From the NCBI GenBank assembly GCA_018417955.1, contig JACTVC010000013.1:1076633-1140632 (forward strand): a DNA stretch of 64,000 bases, written 5' to 3'. The translations under genes were made by a program, and so were the position numbers. This stretch comes from Laccaria trichodermophora. Lineage: Eukaryota; Basidiomycota; Agaricomycetes; Agaricales; Hydnangiaceae. Of the stretch, positions 1 to 11,890 are shown piece by piece (position 1 is the stretch's first letter; every line of letters starts with the position of its first letter). The notes under the pieces were generated by a model. That model made no database searches. It saw only the letters and a program-made list of their open reading frames with translations, and was not told the origin of the DNA.

Positions 1-1371
1 AGCGGCCCCGCTGAAACCAAGGCGGCGTGGAAGGAGAGGTCCACGCGTACGCTGTTGTGTTGGGGCTTCTTCGCGCGGCTCGAGGGGACCACTGGTTCGC
101 TGTTGAACAGGTGCGGGCGCAGGTGAGGGCTCTCGGGCTACAAGAGGACCGCTGGTGCGTTTGGGGGTTGGGGCAGGTTCACGTGGTACGAGGGGCCCAG
201 ACCGCCTTTGTGCGACAGGCGCGTACTCCTGACCGGAGGGCTTCCCTTGTGGCTGACCGGAAGGCATCTCACCGGAAGGCGTAAACTGTGGCTCTGGTTC
301 CCGGGCTACTGGCTCGTTGGTCACTTCTTTGATGGAACGACGAGAGTTAGCAGCGCCGGTGGTCGCTGCTGGGTCTGCTGCAGTTGTGGTTGTCGCGGAT
401 GGATCAGCAGCGGCAGCAGGTGCGTTGGGACCGGGAGCTCCAGGTGCTGGTGTTGGCTGAGCCTCACCGGAAGAAGTGGCGCTGCTTGGGGTAGCAGCGG
501 CGGGGTGTGCAGAGCTAGTGGGCACAGCGCTGCTTGAGGTAGCAGCAGCGGGGTCAGCAGAGCTGGTGGGCACAATGGAGCCTGTGGCAGAGGCAGAGGT
601 GGCGGCGTCAGTGGGTGTTCCCGAAGGGCTGGAGCTGGAGCCCGCTGCAGGGGGCTGGTTGCACTGATTGTTGGCAGGAGGAGCAGGGGCGTTCTTGTCA
701 GAAACGTATGTAACTTTGTTCATCAAGACGGTTGTCTCCTTGATGGTCGTTCCTGGCTGAAGAGTCTGATTCGTCGTGGAGTCGATGAAGTTCTTGATCA
801 CTGCCGTCGTATCAGTTGAATTTGCGACGGCAGTGGGTACAGCAGGAGCAGCTGTGTCATGACGTTTCTCGAAGAGCGCTCCGCGGGGATACCGGCGTTC
901 GCTCTCTGGCTTCTCAGCACGGGCAACAGGGGGAGTGTCCGCGCGTTCTGCGTGGAGATCATGGTAGACACGACGGGGGAACCGGCGCTCTGAATCAGGC
1001 TTGGGCGCACGAGCAACAGGCGGCTCTACCGGGTCAGCACGCTTCTGGTAAAAGTCATGGTAGACCCGGCGGGGAAAGCGGCGTGGAAGATTTGAATCTT
1101 CAGTGGAGGCTTCCCGTTTTGCAACGGGAGGCGGAACAGTGTCACGGACTTCGGGAACCTCTCTCGAAGAGGCGAAGCGAACCTTTGGTACAACCGGTTG
1201 GGTGACCTCAGCCCTGACGACCATGTCAGCGTCAGTGTATCTGTTAATGTCATTAGAAAATTACAACGTATATAGGAAAGTAAATAAAAAAAACCTGATG
1301 GGAGCACCGAAGACGGAAGCGGCGTTGAAGACCAAGGTGGCGAGGAGAAGGGTGGATGCTGAGGAAATCAT
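1..1371 (-). CDS. Secreted repeat precursor, probable Kex2-processed repeat protein (partial, runs off left edge)
   Basis: The ATG at 1371 opens a hydrophobic signal peptide (MISSASTLLATLVFNAASVF). A 54-nt intron at 1241-1294 has a clean GT donor, a CTAAT-like branch site and a CAG acceptor. The second exon then stays open to the window edge. Three things follow. First, about three degenerate copies of an RRFPRRVYHD...PPVAR unit, rich in RR/KR dibasic sites. Second, a Ser/Thr/Ala/Pro-rich linker with tandem PTSSADPAAA-type units. Third, a C-terminal array of nonapeptide-like units (RSGPLVPR, RTSGPLVAR, RTSGPLEPR, RTRGPLLPR) separated by Glu/Pro/Ala spacers. Repeated short peptides after a signal peptide and beside dibasic sites are the hallmark of fungal Kex2-processed repeat proteins, whose peptides are secreted. 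That processing is inference. The C-terminus is outside the window. A highly glycosylated wall protein is the main alternative. Confidence 0.75.
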
Positions 1372-2277
1372 CGTAGAACAAACGAAGAATAAGAAGAGCG
1401 TCGAGTGATGAGGATCGTTGGGAATGGACTATCGACCTGCGAAGACAAGACGGACTCTGGGGCAACCTGCGCCGAAGAGATTGAATGGATGAGCACTGCT
1501 GGAGATTCATCGTCTTCAGTCCACGTATTTATACAATCCGTCTCCTGGGAAATCAGAAGGGCTGTGCTTCTTTACGTGACCTTTACATGTGCTTGTGGGT
1601 GCTTGGCAACTCCAATTCACTTCAATTTTGCTTCACTTCCAGACCTATTGCAAGATGTTGCCAATATTTGTTACTGGTTTTAAGAGTCTTTCTGGTCCCT
1701 TCTGCTGGATTATCCAGGACAAAGGACATCCATCGTCGCTCTACCGCAACTTTTGCCTTCATTTACGCCCACTGGATTGTGTTTCGACTCCCTTGATGAT
1801 CGGCCATGCGGGGCTCATGCTGTGCGGTATCAATACGCCGTTTCAGCTTCAAAAATCTATTGATATCTCTACATAGTTGCTTTGACCTTTGACCTTGACG
1901 AGTCCTCAGACATGTTGCACGACTTGAAAACCGGACAGGCTGGAACACGCTCGGAAAATTCAAGTGATTTGTTATTCTTCGCTTTTTTATCTAAGGTTTT
2001 CCGCTTGGTCATGCCACCGTGGATGTCGGTGCCGTCATCACACGCAGAGCGCTTATTCTGTAACTTCTAGTGAGTAAAGCTGGTCTAACGCATTGAACTT
2101 ATCCTCACATTTTCGCAAGCTTTTTTTTTAACTGACTGCGTATGTATTCCGGCCAACCCATCACACTGTCCATAATAATACACAAATATACAGGTCCATG
2201 AAATAGGAAAATAATTGCACCTGCGAAATAAAATTTCTTAGCATCGGAAATCCCTCCACCGCGACGGAGGAACCTAC
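1372..2277. other. Intergenic region, no gene seen
   Basis: The first ~150 bases are the putative promoter of the secreted repeat precursor. The rest has only short open frames without codon structure and an AT-rich stretch near 2100-2260 just 3' of the next minus-strand gene. No RNA gene or repeat was recognised. Confidence 0.5.
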
Positions 2278-3123
2278 TCAAAAAAATAAATCATCCCCGA
2301 ATTCAATAGTCTTCGGTAGCATCTGGTGTTCGAGGTTATCCCGAAGTCTGATAAACAAAGGACTCATAAGACGTCCTCGTCGATTACAAGACCCGAAAGA
2401 GCACAAGCGAGACTCTGGCTCAGCCGCCTTCGATCGCAGCCCTGCATCGTCGTGTCCTCCTACAAACGTGCGCTCCGACATGCTAGCCAAGAGTTCCTCA
2501 ATCTCTTCCATGCGCGCGTCGAGCTCATCTCTCTCGTCTCGGAGGGTGATCTCATCGTCGTCCCTTCCATACAACTCTTCGTCCGGGTCTCTATCATCTG
2601 ACCCCTCCTCTTCTTCCTGCTCATATAGATCCTCCGCGTCGAAATACCGCGTCTTCACCTTATCATCCTCGTCCTCTTCCTCGTCTTCAAACCGCGCGTA
2701 ATAGAGATCCTCGTCATCGAAATAACGCGCTTCCATATCTTCGCCTTCCTCTATACGAACGTAGAGATCCAAGTCATCGTCGTCTGACGCGCGAATGTAT
2801 ACTGCGTCCGAATATTGTTCGTCCACAAGTGTGCGGTCATCGTCTTCGACCGCTCGTGGGTACTTCCCTTCTGAGGCAAGGTTCCGGGATGGCAAACATT
2901 CAGTGTTTCTCAAAATGCTGCGACCGCCCGTAGGACGTTTCTGGGGCATCCCGTAGCTCCAGGTCCGCGTGACTGTATCCGAGGAGGGATCAACGGATGG
3001 GTGCCATGACGTGACTAGAGAACGAGGCAATACTAACCACCTTGAAGAAGATGCAAAGAAAGAAGAGGCAGCGCTGAACCGCAAGGTTGTGAGCACCAAA
3101 GTGGCAGAAGGTGTCGCAATCAT
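2278..3123 (-). CDS. Secreted acidic repeat protein
   Basis: A single uninterrupted 281-codon frame from the ATG at 3123. The N-terminus (MIATPSATLVLTTLRFSAAS) resembles the signal peptide of the neighbouring repeat precursor, suggesting the two are distant paralogues. The middle third is extremely acidic with a repeated pattern ending in DLY (ARYFDDEDLY, TRYFDAEDLY, a looser DDDDLDLYVR), and there are basic cleavage-like sites (QKR, KYPR) before the acidic part. Secreted fungal proteins with repeated R-x-x-D/E-D-L-Y blocks are known, but no function can be assigned. A cryptic intron after the signal peptide is possible, because residues 30-80 look less coding-like than the rest. Confidence 0.65.
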   Translation of the reverse strand: MIATPSATLVLTTLRFSAASSFFASSSRWLVLPRSLVTSWHPSVDPSSDTVTRTWSYGMPQKRPTGGRSILRNTECLPSRNLASEGKYPRAVEDDDRTLVDEQYSDAVYIRASDDDDLDLYVRIEEGEDMEARYFDDEDLYYARFEDEEEDEDDKVKTRYFDAEDLYEQEEEEGSDDRDPDEELYGRDDDEITLRDERDELDARMEEIEELLASMSERTFVGGHDDAGLRSKAAEPESRLCSFGSCNRRGRLMSPLFIRLRDNLEHQMLPKTIEFGDDLFF

Positions 3124-3406
3124 GATACTTATCTCTCGGGGTAGTTAAGTAAGGTGTTCGCAGATAAATGGTGCAACGGGGATTCATCGGCAAAGATGGT
3201 GGTTATTGGTTCTAAATTCTCTGGGGTAGTGGAAACTACGACAACCGGTGGATCTTGTCTGTATCCACTTACTTCTAGGCCGGGAATGTGACCACATCTA
3301 GCGCATTTATTGAAAGTTCTTGCTTAGTGAAGGCGTAGCGCGGTAGGTCTGAATCCCTGATCAAATCAATTATTCATTCGCCGTCTACAGCCGATCAACG
3401 AGCTGA

Positions 3407-3661
3407 CTATTTTATTAGTGGTGTGGGGTAGTGTAGATATGACAACGAGTCGGTTGTGCATACGGTGGCTGATGACATAGCCTCAACGGGATGCTTACCG
3501 AGATAAGGCTCCTTGAAAGTGCCGAGAAAGTCCGCAGCTTTCCCCGATAATGGCCGTTGACGTACACGCAAATAGACCACGGGAACGCCGGCCAGAGTGG
3601 AACCGACCGCGCCCAGGCTAGTCGCCATACCCACTCCCACTTTTTGCGGCTGAATGACCAA
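3407..3661 (-). other. Open frame in the 3124-3714 intergenic stretch, doubtful gene
   Basis: An open frame of up to 84 codons without an ATG at its start. It has a hydrophobic segment (GAVGSTLAGVPVVYL). It could be a last exon or a relic. The remainder of 3124-3714 shows nothing recognisable. Confidence 0.2.
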
Positions 3662-3714
3662 GGTAGAGATGTATCAAGGATGCCTGGGATGACAACGCCG
3701 ATGATGTATTAGCT

Positions 3715-5597
3715 CTAGGGTGTTCGAGGCCGTGTGGGGAGTAGCACCGAAAGGCGCATCCCCACGATGATAATGCCTAGCAGGATGTAGTAGACCATGT
3801 ACCCTCCCACGAGCTTGTGCTGCAAAGATATCGAAAATAGGGATGATGCAATGGTAGGCGCGAAAGACCTCATCCCTGATGCTATCATCTGCCCGATCCC
3901 ATTCGTCGACCCCAGTGCCGCTTTACCTGGCGCGTACTCCACGAACATAATTTGGATGGATCCTGTTCTTTGGAGTGAGATATTGCTCAAGGAATGACGA
4001 CGAGGGGACATACCATATGCCATGGAGATCGTAATCTGAAATGCGAGCTGTACGATCATTACGGCAGCCACTATACCGTCAACTTTCCCTGCCCTCTTTG
4101 CGAAATAACTCATGATGGGGTACGAGCCTATGCATATAAGAAAACTGGCATACGCCACCATGTAGACCCCCCTAGGCCCAAAATGTCTAATCAACCGACC
4201 CAGAAAGTTGATCTGGATGAAAGCGTTGAAGAAACCAAACGCTCCCAGAACTACACCTATTCGAAATGGGTCTAATCCGAGACCACCCAAGGAAATGGAG
4301 GTCGAGTACATCAGCGGCAGAAGGGCCGCGTGGCTCATGTCGGTAAACGCGAGGAAACCGTAGTTCAGGAAAGCCATGAGGAGTGGTCGGCTAAGGAAGG
4401 CTTGGAATGGTGGGGGTTGGTTTGTGGGGGCAACTGTAGATTCAGAGCTTGAGACAGATAGCGAATCTTCTGATAGGAAAGGTGTTGTGGACCCATAGTT
4501 GCCACACTCAGCGCGGCTCTCAATGAGAGGTATGGATTTTTCTTGGGAGCACAAAGTCAAGCGCATGATACGCCTCTTGACATCTGCCAAGTGTCTCCAT
4601 CCAGCGGCGTCTGGTAAAGTCTAAACAAGACTATCAAATTTCGTTCTGGTGAGCTGAGATGAACTTACTTCTTTGAGGGCGATCAGTGATATCGGGAATG
4701 CGGAAAACGCCAAAAGGGACGCAGCAGCACATGGAAGGAAATAAGGATGGTCTTGGAAAAGACGAATCTTCCCAAGTGTGTTTGGCCATCTTTCAGCGGG
4801 GTTGCTTAGCAGGCCACCTAATATGGGTCTATATGAATCAGCGAAAACATGTCACGATAAGAAATTGTAGAAAGTACCCGATTGTAATCCCAGAAGTCCA
4901 CATCAACTGGATCAGGGCAAAGGCATCTGCTATGTTCGACGAGTCCGTTATCTAAACATTGCAACGGAATGATTAGAATGTTAAGATCTGAATGATTTTT
5001 CCGGGAACTCACCTCACCGAGGACCGTCTTGGAAACACCTAACGACACATAGATCAACATCATGCAACATATTCTACAGATGATGGATCTTACCGATATT
5101 ACCGTTGAAGATGCCTTGCATGCACCGATAGGCGACAAGCGGCCAAAAGGTTGTTGATAGGCCAAAGCAAAGCATGGCAAAGGCCAAACCAAGAGGTCCC
5201 AAGAGCAATATGGGTTTTCGTCCATAACGATCTGAAAGCCACCCCCACTGGAAGACGGTAAGAGTTTCTGCCAGAAAAAATAGCGACTCCTACAATAATA
5301 ATGAGAAACGGGCAAAAGTTGTTCAAAAAGTTGACTTGCAATAATGCCAGCGTAATATCCAGTTCTTCGCTCATCGCCCCCGATTATACCAGTATCTCGG
5401 ACGAACTGATTAACAAATGGGTAGATGACGGTGGCCGTTATTGGCTCTGCGAATTGGATGAGGAAAAGGACGAATAACTGGACTTTGGGGAGAGGCGTCT
5501 GCCTCTCTTTTGGGGTCACCGATCTCGACCCAGATGAATTATCGAAATCATCTAGATGGTAAGCGACGTCTGTTTCTTGTGCACCTTCACTGGACAT
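3715..5597 (-). CDS. MFS transporter, DHA1-type (copy A)
   Basis: Major facilitator superfamily proton antiporter, predicted 522 residues in seven exons: 5340-5597, 5094-5289, 5013-5038, 4878-4951, 4669-4828, 4014-4620 and 3715-3962. The exon sum is an exact multiple of three. An acidic cytosolic N-terminus leads to TM1 (PLPKVQLFVLFLIQFAEPIT). The family motif A between TM2 and TM3 reads GWLSDRYGRKP, followed by YRCMQGIFNGNIG. A Ser-rich central loop precedes TM7-12. Exon 3 is only 26 nt. Intron 1 (5290-5339) uses a GC donor (GCAAGT) where the paralogue downstream uses GT. This class exports drugs, toxins or metals across the plasma or vacuolar membrane. The substrate cannot be read from sequence. 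Confidence 0.9.
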
Positions 5598-5825
5598 GGT
5601 GATGGCACTTTTTCAAGTGTGCTGGCAGTCCGGAGTTATGAAAATTTCAAGCATTCATATGTAAACGAATGTTAAGCGCCAAATCGCTGGCCGTCATCTA
5701 TGAAACTTGTAGGCATAGGGTCCGGAGGGTCCCTGGCCGGCGAACTGCCACTGAGGCTATGAAGCTTTGAGTGACGTAGAGGTTGGACTTCTCAGGTGAG
5801 CGTTTATTGAATGATCCAAAGAGAT

Positions 5826-6038
5826 TCAACGACGACATTGATCAACGTCGCACTTTTCTCTCGACAAATGTTCAGAATTGAGTTGGCAATTTCTTCCCGG
5901 GATGGTCATGGAGCAGTTGGGGGCGTTCGGATACGAATATAGCTTTTCATAGCAATGAAGGGAAAACCCATTAAACTCCGAGCGGAAGTATGTTGAGCGG
6001 ATGACGAGAGGAAAGCAAATGCGTCGAGGAACAGACAT
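5826..6038 (-). other. Small open frame in the 5598-6549 intergenic region
   Basis: A 70-codon ATG-initiated frame without recognisable features. Just upstream (6060-6374, minus) is another frame with coding-like composition but no ATG start. Together they may be a small unrecognised gene or a relic. The remaining sequence is the promoter region shared by MFS copy A and the plus-strand gene at 6550. Confidence 0.2.
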
Positions 6039-6549
6039 TTTGTAGAGTCAAGACCAAATTCAGAAAACGTTCAAGTGAGCTTTTTTGGACGCGATGACCG
6101 TTTCAAAGAGGTGGTTTTCGCTCGTGACTTCGATTTTCAAGTCTAGGTGCCTCTCAATTTTTCTTCCATATACTGCATCGACGCGTCGTTTACACTCAGT
6201 TTTGTGTAGCCGCAATTGAGCCGCAATGTCAAGCGAAGTCGTGCAACCTTCAAGCGCTGAAAGGACCTGCAAAAGATGCCAATTCGAGCGGGCATCGAGT
6301 AGTGCGGCTCGCGCAATGATACTAGTCGACCCGCCGTATCTCGTCAGGACTTGAAAAGCGTGGACACTGGCCACTCGTCAGCGTTCTGTGCTATGTAGGT
6401 CAGTATAGATTTCTCTCAAGCTGGCGGGCTGAATTTAAATCCACCTATTTTAAAAGTAACAGATTCTGAAGTTCAGCCGCCTCCTTTCTTCTCCTCCACA
6501 ATCCGGAATTGTTAACACAAACGTATCTGCGATATCATTCAAATCTTCC

Positions 6550-8206
6550 ATGTCATTCACACTGTCTGCTGGGAAACTTCTCTTCGAGCTGTGGTCTAAA
6601 CGACTCATGCGTTGCACCTTCATTGCCGTTGCAATGGGGTCCATTTTTCTTATCCTGCACTTCAATTTTCGTGGAGGGTTGAACCCTACTGCTGGTCTTG
6701 GGGAGAGGGCTGGGCTCGCCAACGCTGAAACCTACCATCCGGCCACACCCACTTTCGTTGATCCCGATCCGAGCGATATTGCTTCCTTCGGAATGGTAGC
6801 TTGCGCCGCGGTCGCTATTGCAGCATCGATCACTGTTCTTATCAGATCCTCCCAAAGAAAACCATGGGTTCGAGCATCGCGGTCGCCGCCACTCAGTCAA
6901 GCCAAAAAAGTGTCAGCCACTCCAACATCTAGGATCATCAGCTTTGAGGGAACTCCCAAAAACTCTGAAGTCGTTTCAAGTACCCAATGCAACAGCTGCC
7001 CAAGCGGAAGGCCTAGCACAGGATTGGGATCTACTAGAAGTGCTGTAGATAGGGTATCACCGCGTCTCGGAATAGATTCGAATCGACCAACATCAACGAT
7101 TTCGAATGGGTGCTTTTCATCACGGGACTCTCCTTTAGGAATTCTGAAGGAGGCGGAACGTAGAGAGGTAAGAGCTTCATTCCAGATGCAAACCATAAAT
7201 TATATCTTTCCCAATAATAGGCGACAGCGAAGGAAAAGGATGACAAGCCTATCACACATCCTCCTAAGAATGTACTCAGACCCACGGCCCCGAGTTTTGT
7301 TCCTCGGGATCTTCTCTGTTTTTCAAAAACGCAGGTCGTTCGTATATCCCCCGTTACCTTTTCACAGCTGCAAGACGTCTCCGAGATATTTAAGGATTCC
7401 CCCGCGGTCGATATCTGCGTATGTTCTCGCATTACATCGTTATTTCTCTATGTTGAGTCGTTCGCGTCACAAGGTTGGGTCCGACATAAAGTCCATACCT
7501 CTGCCCTCAGTGCATAAAACTCAAGCTGCAGCACCTTACATGCCACCTCAGGTTTGTTTGATCGCTTTTCTAACTCTTCTTTTTTCACGCCTATAACCAG
7601 ACACATCGATTCGCCCCTGGCGAGTATCAACAACACGTTCTCAATCCTCCAAAGCCTCAAGGTCCCCCGCACCGACCCTCGTCCCAAACACACCAACAAC
7701 CGGATTCACTCAGGCAAAGCAAACCGCAACAACGACATCCGGCCTCAGCTCCAAGCAAGCGGTTTCTACCAATCCAAGCCACTCTCAAAGAACCCCCTCC
7801 GTACTTGTCTCTCGCTCCTTCGGACAGTCGTATCTCTCCTTCTCCGATCAGTTTGAGCAAGGATACTTCTCCAGCAGCTACTTTAGGATTTCCCCCCCCG
7901 AATATCACAAACCCTCCTCTTCAGGGCCGGTCTTCGCGGTGGGGACCACCAAAAAACCCTCCAGAGGTCTCTATGCACCCTCCAATGGTTCACGCGCTCA
8001 GCCCCGCCTCAGCTTTACTTGCAGTTCCTAATCTTCGTCCTAATGCGATCAAAATTATAAGTCCTCTGCCGGGAAGACGCGCACGAGGTCGAGCTGCACG
8101 TATGCGTAATTGGGCCGAAGCTATGGCTGCGACCTTGGATGGGGATGTCCACGTTTCTGATTTCGAATTGCTTGATGTGTTTGATGGGGATTCTGGAGAG
8201 GACTGA
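6550..8206 (+). CDS. Membrane-anchored, Pro/Ser-rich disordered protein, unknown
   Basis: Four exons fit well: 6550-7167, 7221-7418, 7474-7551 and 7601-8206, giving 499 residues with all introns bounded by GT/AG and the frame kept. An N-terminal hydrophobic segment (CTFIAVAMGSIFLILHFNF) and a second one near residues 75-95 (MVACAAVAIAASITVLI) suggest two membrane spans. The rest is Ser/Thr/Pro-rich and low in structure, with a basic RRARGRAARMRNW patch and an acidic end. It lies between the two MFS paralogues in opposite orientation. No family recognised. Confidence 0.6.
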
Positions 8207-8423
8207 ATGCGCGTTTTGTCTCCCCTTTCTTTCCGTTACGTTATTTATTTCACGTCTCCGCGAGTATTCCTTGCCATGATTCATTCCGTGCACATGTATA
8301 TATCCAATTTTATTCCCAAAGTTAATGTAGTTGAAAAGTCGATGATAAACACCGCGTTGAGGGTCTTCTTAATTCCTGATTGTCCTCGGCTTGTTGAAGC
8401 AGTGGGAGATGCCTGATAGCCTG

Positions 8424-10322
8424 TCATTGGTGCACTGTCCTTGCTGGCTTTGGTAGTAGCAAGGAGCATCGAATGCCCACTAGAGTAACACCAAGTAGGA
8501 AGAAGTAAACGAAATTTCCTCCTGCAAGATTGCGCTGTAACGATATTGAGAACAAAGAGGAAGCAACACTGGGAGCGAATGCTCGCATGCCAGATGCTAC
8601 CATCTGTCCTATGCCGTTTGTAGCACCCAAACCGGCCTCTGGTGCGTTTTGGACGACCATAATCTGCATGGATCCTGTAATTAGATGAACTCAGCTAAAC
8701 GTGACATTCGTTTGGTGGGGGTGCCTCACCGTACGCCGCAAATATCGCAGTCTGGAATGCAAGTTGAATGATCATGACAATGGCGACGTTCCTGTCTACC
8801 TCGCCGGCTTTGAGAGCAAAGAACTTCATGACCGGGTATGATCCCAGACATACAAAGAGGCATGCGTAAGATGCGATGTACACGGTGCGAGGGCCGAATT
8901 TTCTGATTATGCGGCCGAGAAAGTTGAGCTGTATGATTGCATTGATAAAACCGTAGATGCCCAAGATAGAACCGATTCTAAATGGGTCCAAACCAAGTCC
9001 TCCGAGAGGGATTGATGTGGAGTACATCAATGGCAGCAAAGCGGCGTTGCTCATTTCGGTGAATGCCAGGAGGGCATAGTTGAGGAAAGTCAAAAGAAGT
9101 GGTCGGACGAGGAATGCACGAAGAGGTGGCGGTTGTTGAGTGGCGGTTACACGCCCTGGATGTGCATCCTCGCCGGCAAGTAACGTTGACGTAGAGGAGT
9201 CAAGAGAGTTTATAGCTCCGTAGTTTTGATTATTGTTTACTCCATTGAGACTCGTCGTTGTGAAGTACCCTTGTTTATCTTTCGTTGTCCGTCGAAGTAG
9301 ACGACTTTTCAATCGAAGGAGTTTCTGCCGACCAACGGCAGTCGGTAGGGTCTGAACAATATCGATATCAACAATTTTTAGTAAGTGGAAAAGAAGCAAA
9401 CCTCCTTGAGCGCTGCAAAGGCAATCACGAAAGCACAAAAGGCAAGAAAAGACGCGGATGCGCATGGCAGGAAGTAAGGATGAGTTTGAAGAATTTTGAT
9501 ACGCCCCAAGGTGTCTGGCCAGCGATCGGCTGGATAGCTCAATACACCACCCATTATTGGTCTATCATAGAAGCAGTGAGCAGGATGTTGACAGACGATA
9601 AGCAATTGAAGCGCACGCGATGGTGACCCCTACGCTCCACATAATTGGAACAAGTGCAAAGGCATCAGCAATGTTGCTTGCGTCCGTGATCTATCAGAAA
9701 TGTCACTATGAAGATGCGAAGAAAAAGGCCACTAATCTTACCTCTGCTGTGACGCTTTTTGAAACTCCTGGAAAAAGGCTCAGCGATGGGGAGCGATTTA
9801 TATGACAGAGATATACCAATGTTGCCATTAAAAACTCCTTGGAGGCATCGATACGTGACAAGTGACCAGAAAGACCTGGATACGCCAAACCCAAGCATAG
9901 CACACGAGAGGCCAAGTGGGCCTAGCAATAATACCGGCTTGCGTCCGTAACGATCTGATAACCAGCCCCACTGGAAAACGGTCAACATCTCTGCCAAGAA
10001 GAACACAGATTCCTGGAAGTCATGGTCAGTTGAAAACATTTCGACACAAGGAAAATCTTACGATGACTCCTGCGTAATAGCCCGTTTTTCGTTCATCGCC
10101 TCTTGTTATTCCTGTGTCTCGCACGAATTGGTTTATGAAAGGGTAAATGACCAGAGCTGTGATCGGTTCCGCGAATTGGATTGAGGAAATAATGAACAGC
10201 TGCAGTTTAGGAAGAGGCGTTCGTCCAACTTGTGGTCTCGTGTCGTGGTTGTCACCATTGACGTCGAAGGAATGGTTTCCCTCAGCCAGCGACCCATCTT
10301 GGCGTTTGTTCCTTCCTGCCAT
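8424..10322 (-). CDS. MFS transporter, DHA1-type (copy B)
   Basis: Paralogue of the transporter at 3715-5597. Seven exons at the same positions: 10062-10322, 9817-10012, 9742-9767, 9617-9690, 9402-9561, 8730-9351 and 8424-8674, predicted 529 residues. The 196-, 26-, 74- and 160-nt internal exons are identical in length to copy A. Motif A is GWLSDRYGRKP, followed by YRCLQGVFNGNIG. The conserved N-terminal block LPKLQLFIISSIQFAEPIT matches copy A closely. All introns are GT-AG. Conserved architecture with clear amino-acid divergence indicates an old tandem duplication. Likely a proton-coupled exporter. Substrate unknown. Confidence 0.9.
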
Positions 10323-11379
10323 ATGGCGAAGTGAGTTTAGCGACTTGACTCGTCGACATTGACTTTATACAAACTTTATATGCCGGTGGGATTGATTCAA
10401 ATTGCTGCTCAGTCAGCAGTTTCTCCATTTTGCCATTTTGCGATGATGGGAAGTAGATTGTGCATGCGTGCAACATCTTGGCAACATCACCATCGTACCT
10501 CAAACTAAGGTTGAACGTTGAGTTCTTGAAGTTGGGTCCCTCCGCCTCCACCGACGCCCTCCTCACCATTAGCTGTCGTGTCACAGAAGCCAAAGCCGCG
10601 TCTTATTCAACTGCGGAGCATGTGCTTGCTCTCCCAGGAGCCTTCTCAACAGCTTGTTCACGAACTTGGACCGATGAACGAAAGCCGGAAATGGCCTATG
10701 ATTTTGCAAACAGCTGGAAACTTCGTTGTTCTTTGAACATCAACTTTCAGCATCCCACCCCTCCCAAAAACCCTACTTTTGACGAACAGAGTACGAGCGT
10801 CTGGAACCCTCCACTGTCGACTGGACAGCTAGCAATAGCGAGACCTGACGTGCCAAATACGAAGACAAGCTCATAGACGCTCCAGTCTTGGTATCTTGTT
10901 TAACTTCCACGAACATGTCGGCGCCGACAGTTTCTCCGTCATCGCTTTACGCCGTCTCCTACTTAAGCTTCGTTCCTTCTTCGATGCTGAAGACGAGGCA
11001 GGTGCCCAAAGAGCATTCAGGTTATGCTGTCACCGCGTTTACGATGTTAGAGGCGGCGGCCGTGAGGCTCATGGACTACTTGATGAACAAGTTAACCGCC
11101 TTTCCAATGTCCTCAGTATACGTGCGAAGTTGCACCGTGCGCCTGACCGCTTTGCACTTGGGTTTAAGGCCGTTCCTAGGAAGGTGAGTTCCACAACATG
11201 TTACATCTTTTCCCTTTTTGTATGACGATTGATCAAATCCGATAGAAACACACATATGATGTGTATATGGCTGAAAGGGAAAAACTTGCGATACTATTGT
11301 ATCAACCCACGGCCGCCACTCGTGATCAGCCCAGACGTAGCATTTTGTCGTGCACGCGGTACTCTGCCAGAACTTCCTA
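10323..11379. other. Region of broken coding fragments, no intact gene
   Basis: Roughly 10430-10880 has moderately coding-like frames on both strands but no acceptable start or splice pattern. About 10896-11180 (+) looks like an orphan exon (hydrophilic, alpha-helical, ending at a GTGAGT donor), followed near 11245-11340 by a second exon-like piece (KHTYDVYMAEREKL). Neither belongs to a family I recognise. They run straight into the ankyrin-gene fragment at 11380. Confidence 0.4.
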
Positions 11380-11890
11380 GCCCTTCGTCTCTTGACGTGG
11401 TCCTCTCTAACCTTCGTCGAACGTACCCTATTGGTCGGCACCACAATGATCCTGCTTACCTTCCTCAACTAGACGAGCTCCTGACTGAAACTACCCAACA
11501 AAGCCAAACTCTTGTGCAACATTTTAGCGATAAGGCAATGGATGCCCTCAAAGAGATCGCAGAGCGACGCAGGAGTTCAGAACGAATCCACGCGCTTAGG
11601 AACGCCGTTTCCCATGCGCCAGAGGCAAACTCGCCGCGGGAGAGATCCGCCCCATTCCTTCCAAGAAGCAGTATCGCGATTTCGAGGGTTCTCAAACAAC
11701 TGCAGTTCCTACACTTTCCGAGTACCCACCTTCCCCTCATGTTGACGATCCTCGTGACGTTGCAACCCAAACCACTCTGCTTGACGTACTGAACATGAAT
11801 CCTAGTGCGACTTCCCGCTCGAATCCGGCAGCCTGGACTCTTCTTCCTTGAAAATTTCGTTCATAATGACGACCTATCCATGTAGAAAGT
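11380..11890 (+). pseudogene. Fragment of the ankyrin/coiled-coil gene (copy C)
   Basis: Matches the interior of the intact gene at 22699-25924: the stretch VLSNLRRT, then PIGRHHNDPAYL, LDELLTETTQQSQTLVQHF and a degraded copy of the following helix. The frame breaks after about 90 codons, so only sequence corresponding to the start of the coiled-coil region survives. It is more divergent than the copy at 38-41 kb, hence an older duplicate. It is joined upstream to unrelated exon-like pieces. Confidence 0.85.

Noticed and set aside
321..575. Leu/Pro-rich minus-strand frame of 84 codons
   Set aside because: Out-of-frame shadow of the secreted repeat precursor's Ser/Ala/Pro linker.
10282..10593. 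Minus-strand gene upstream of MFS copy B
   Set aside because: No ATG at its start. It overlaps the MFS 5' end and has no recognisable domain.
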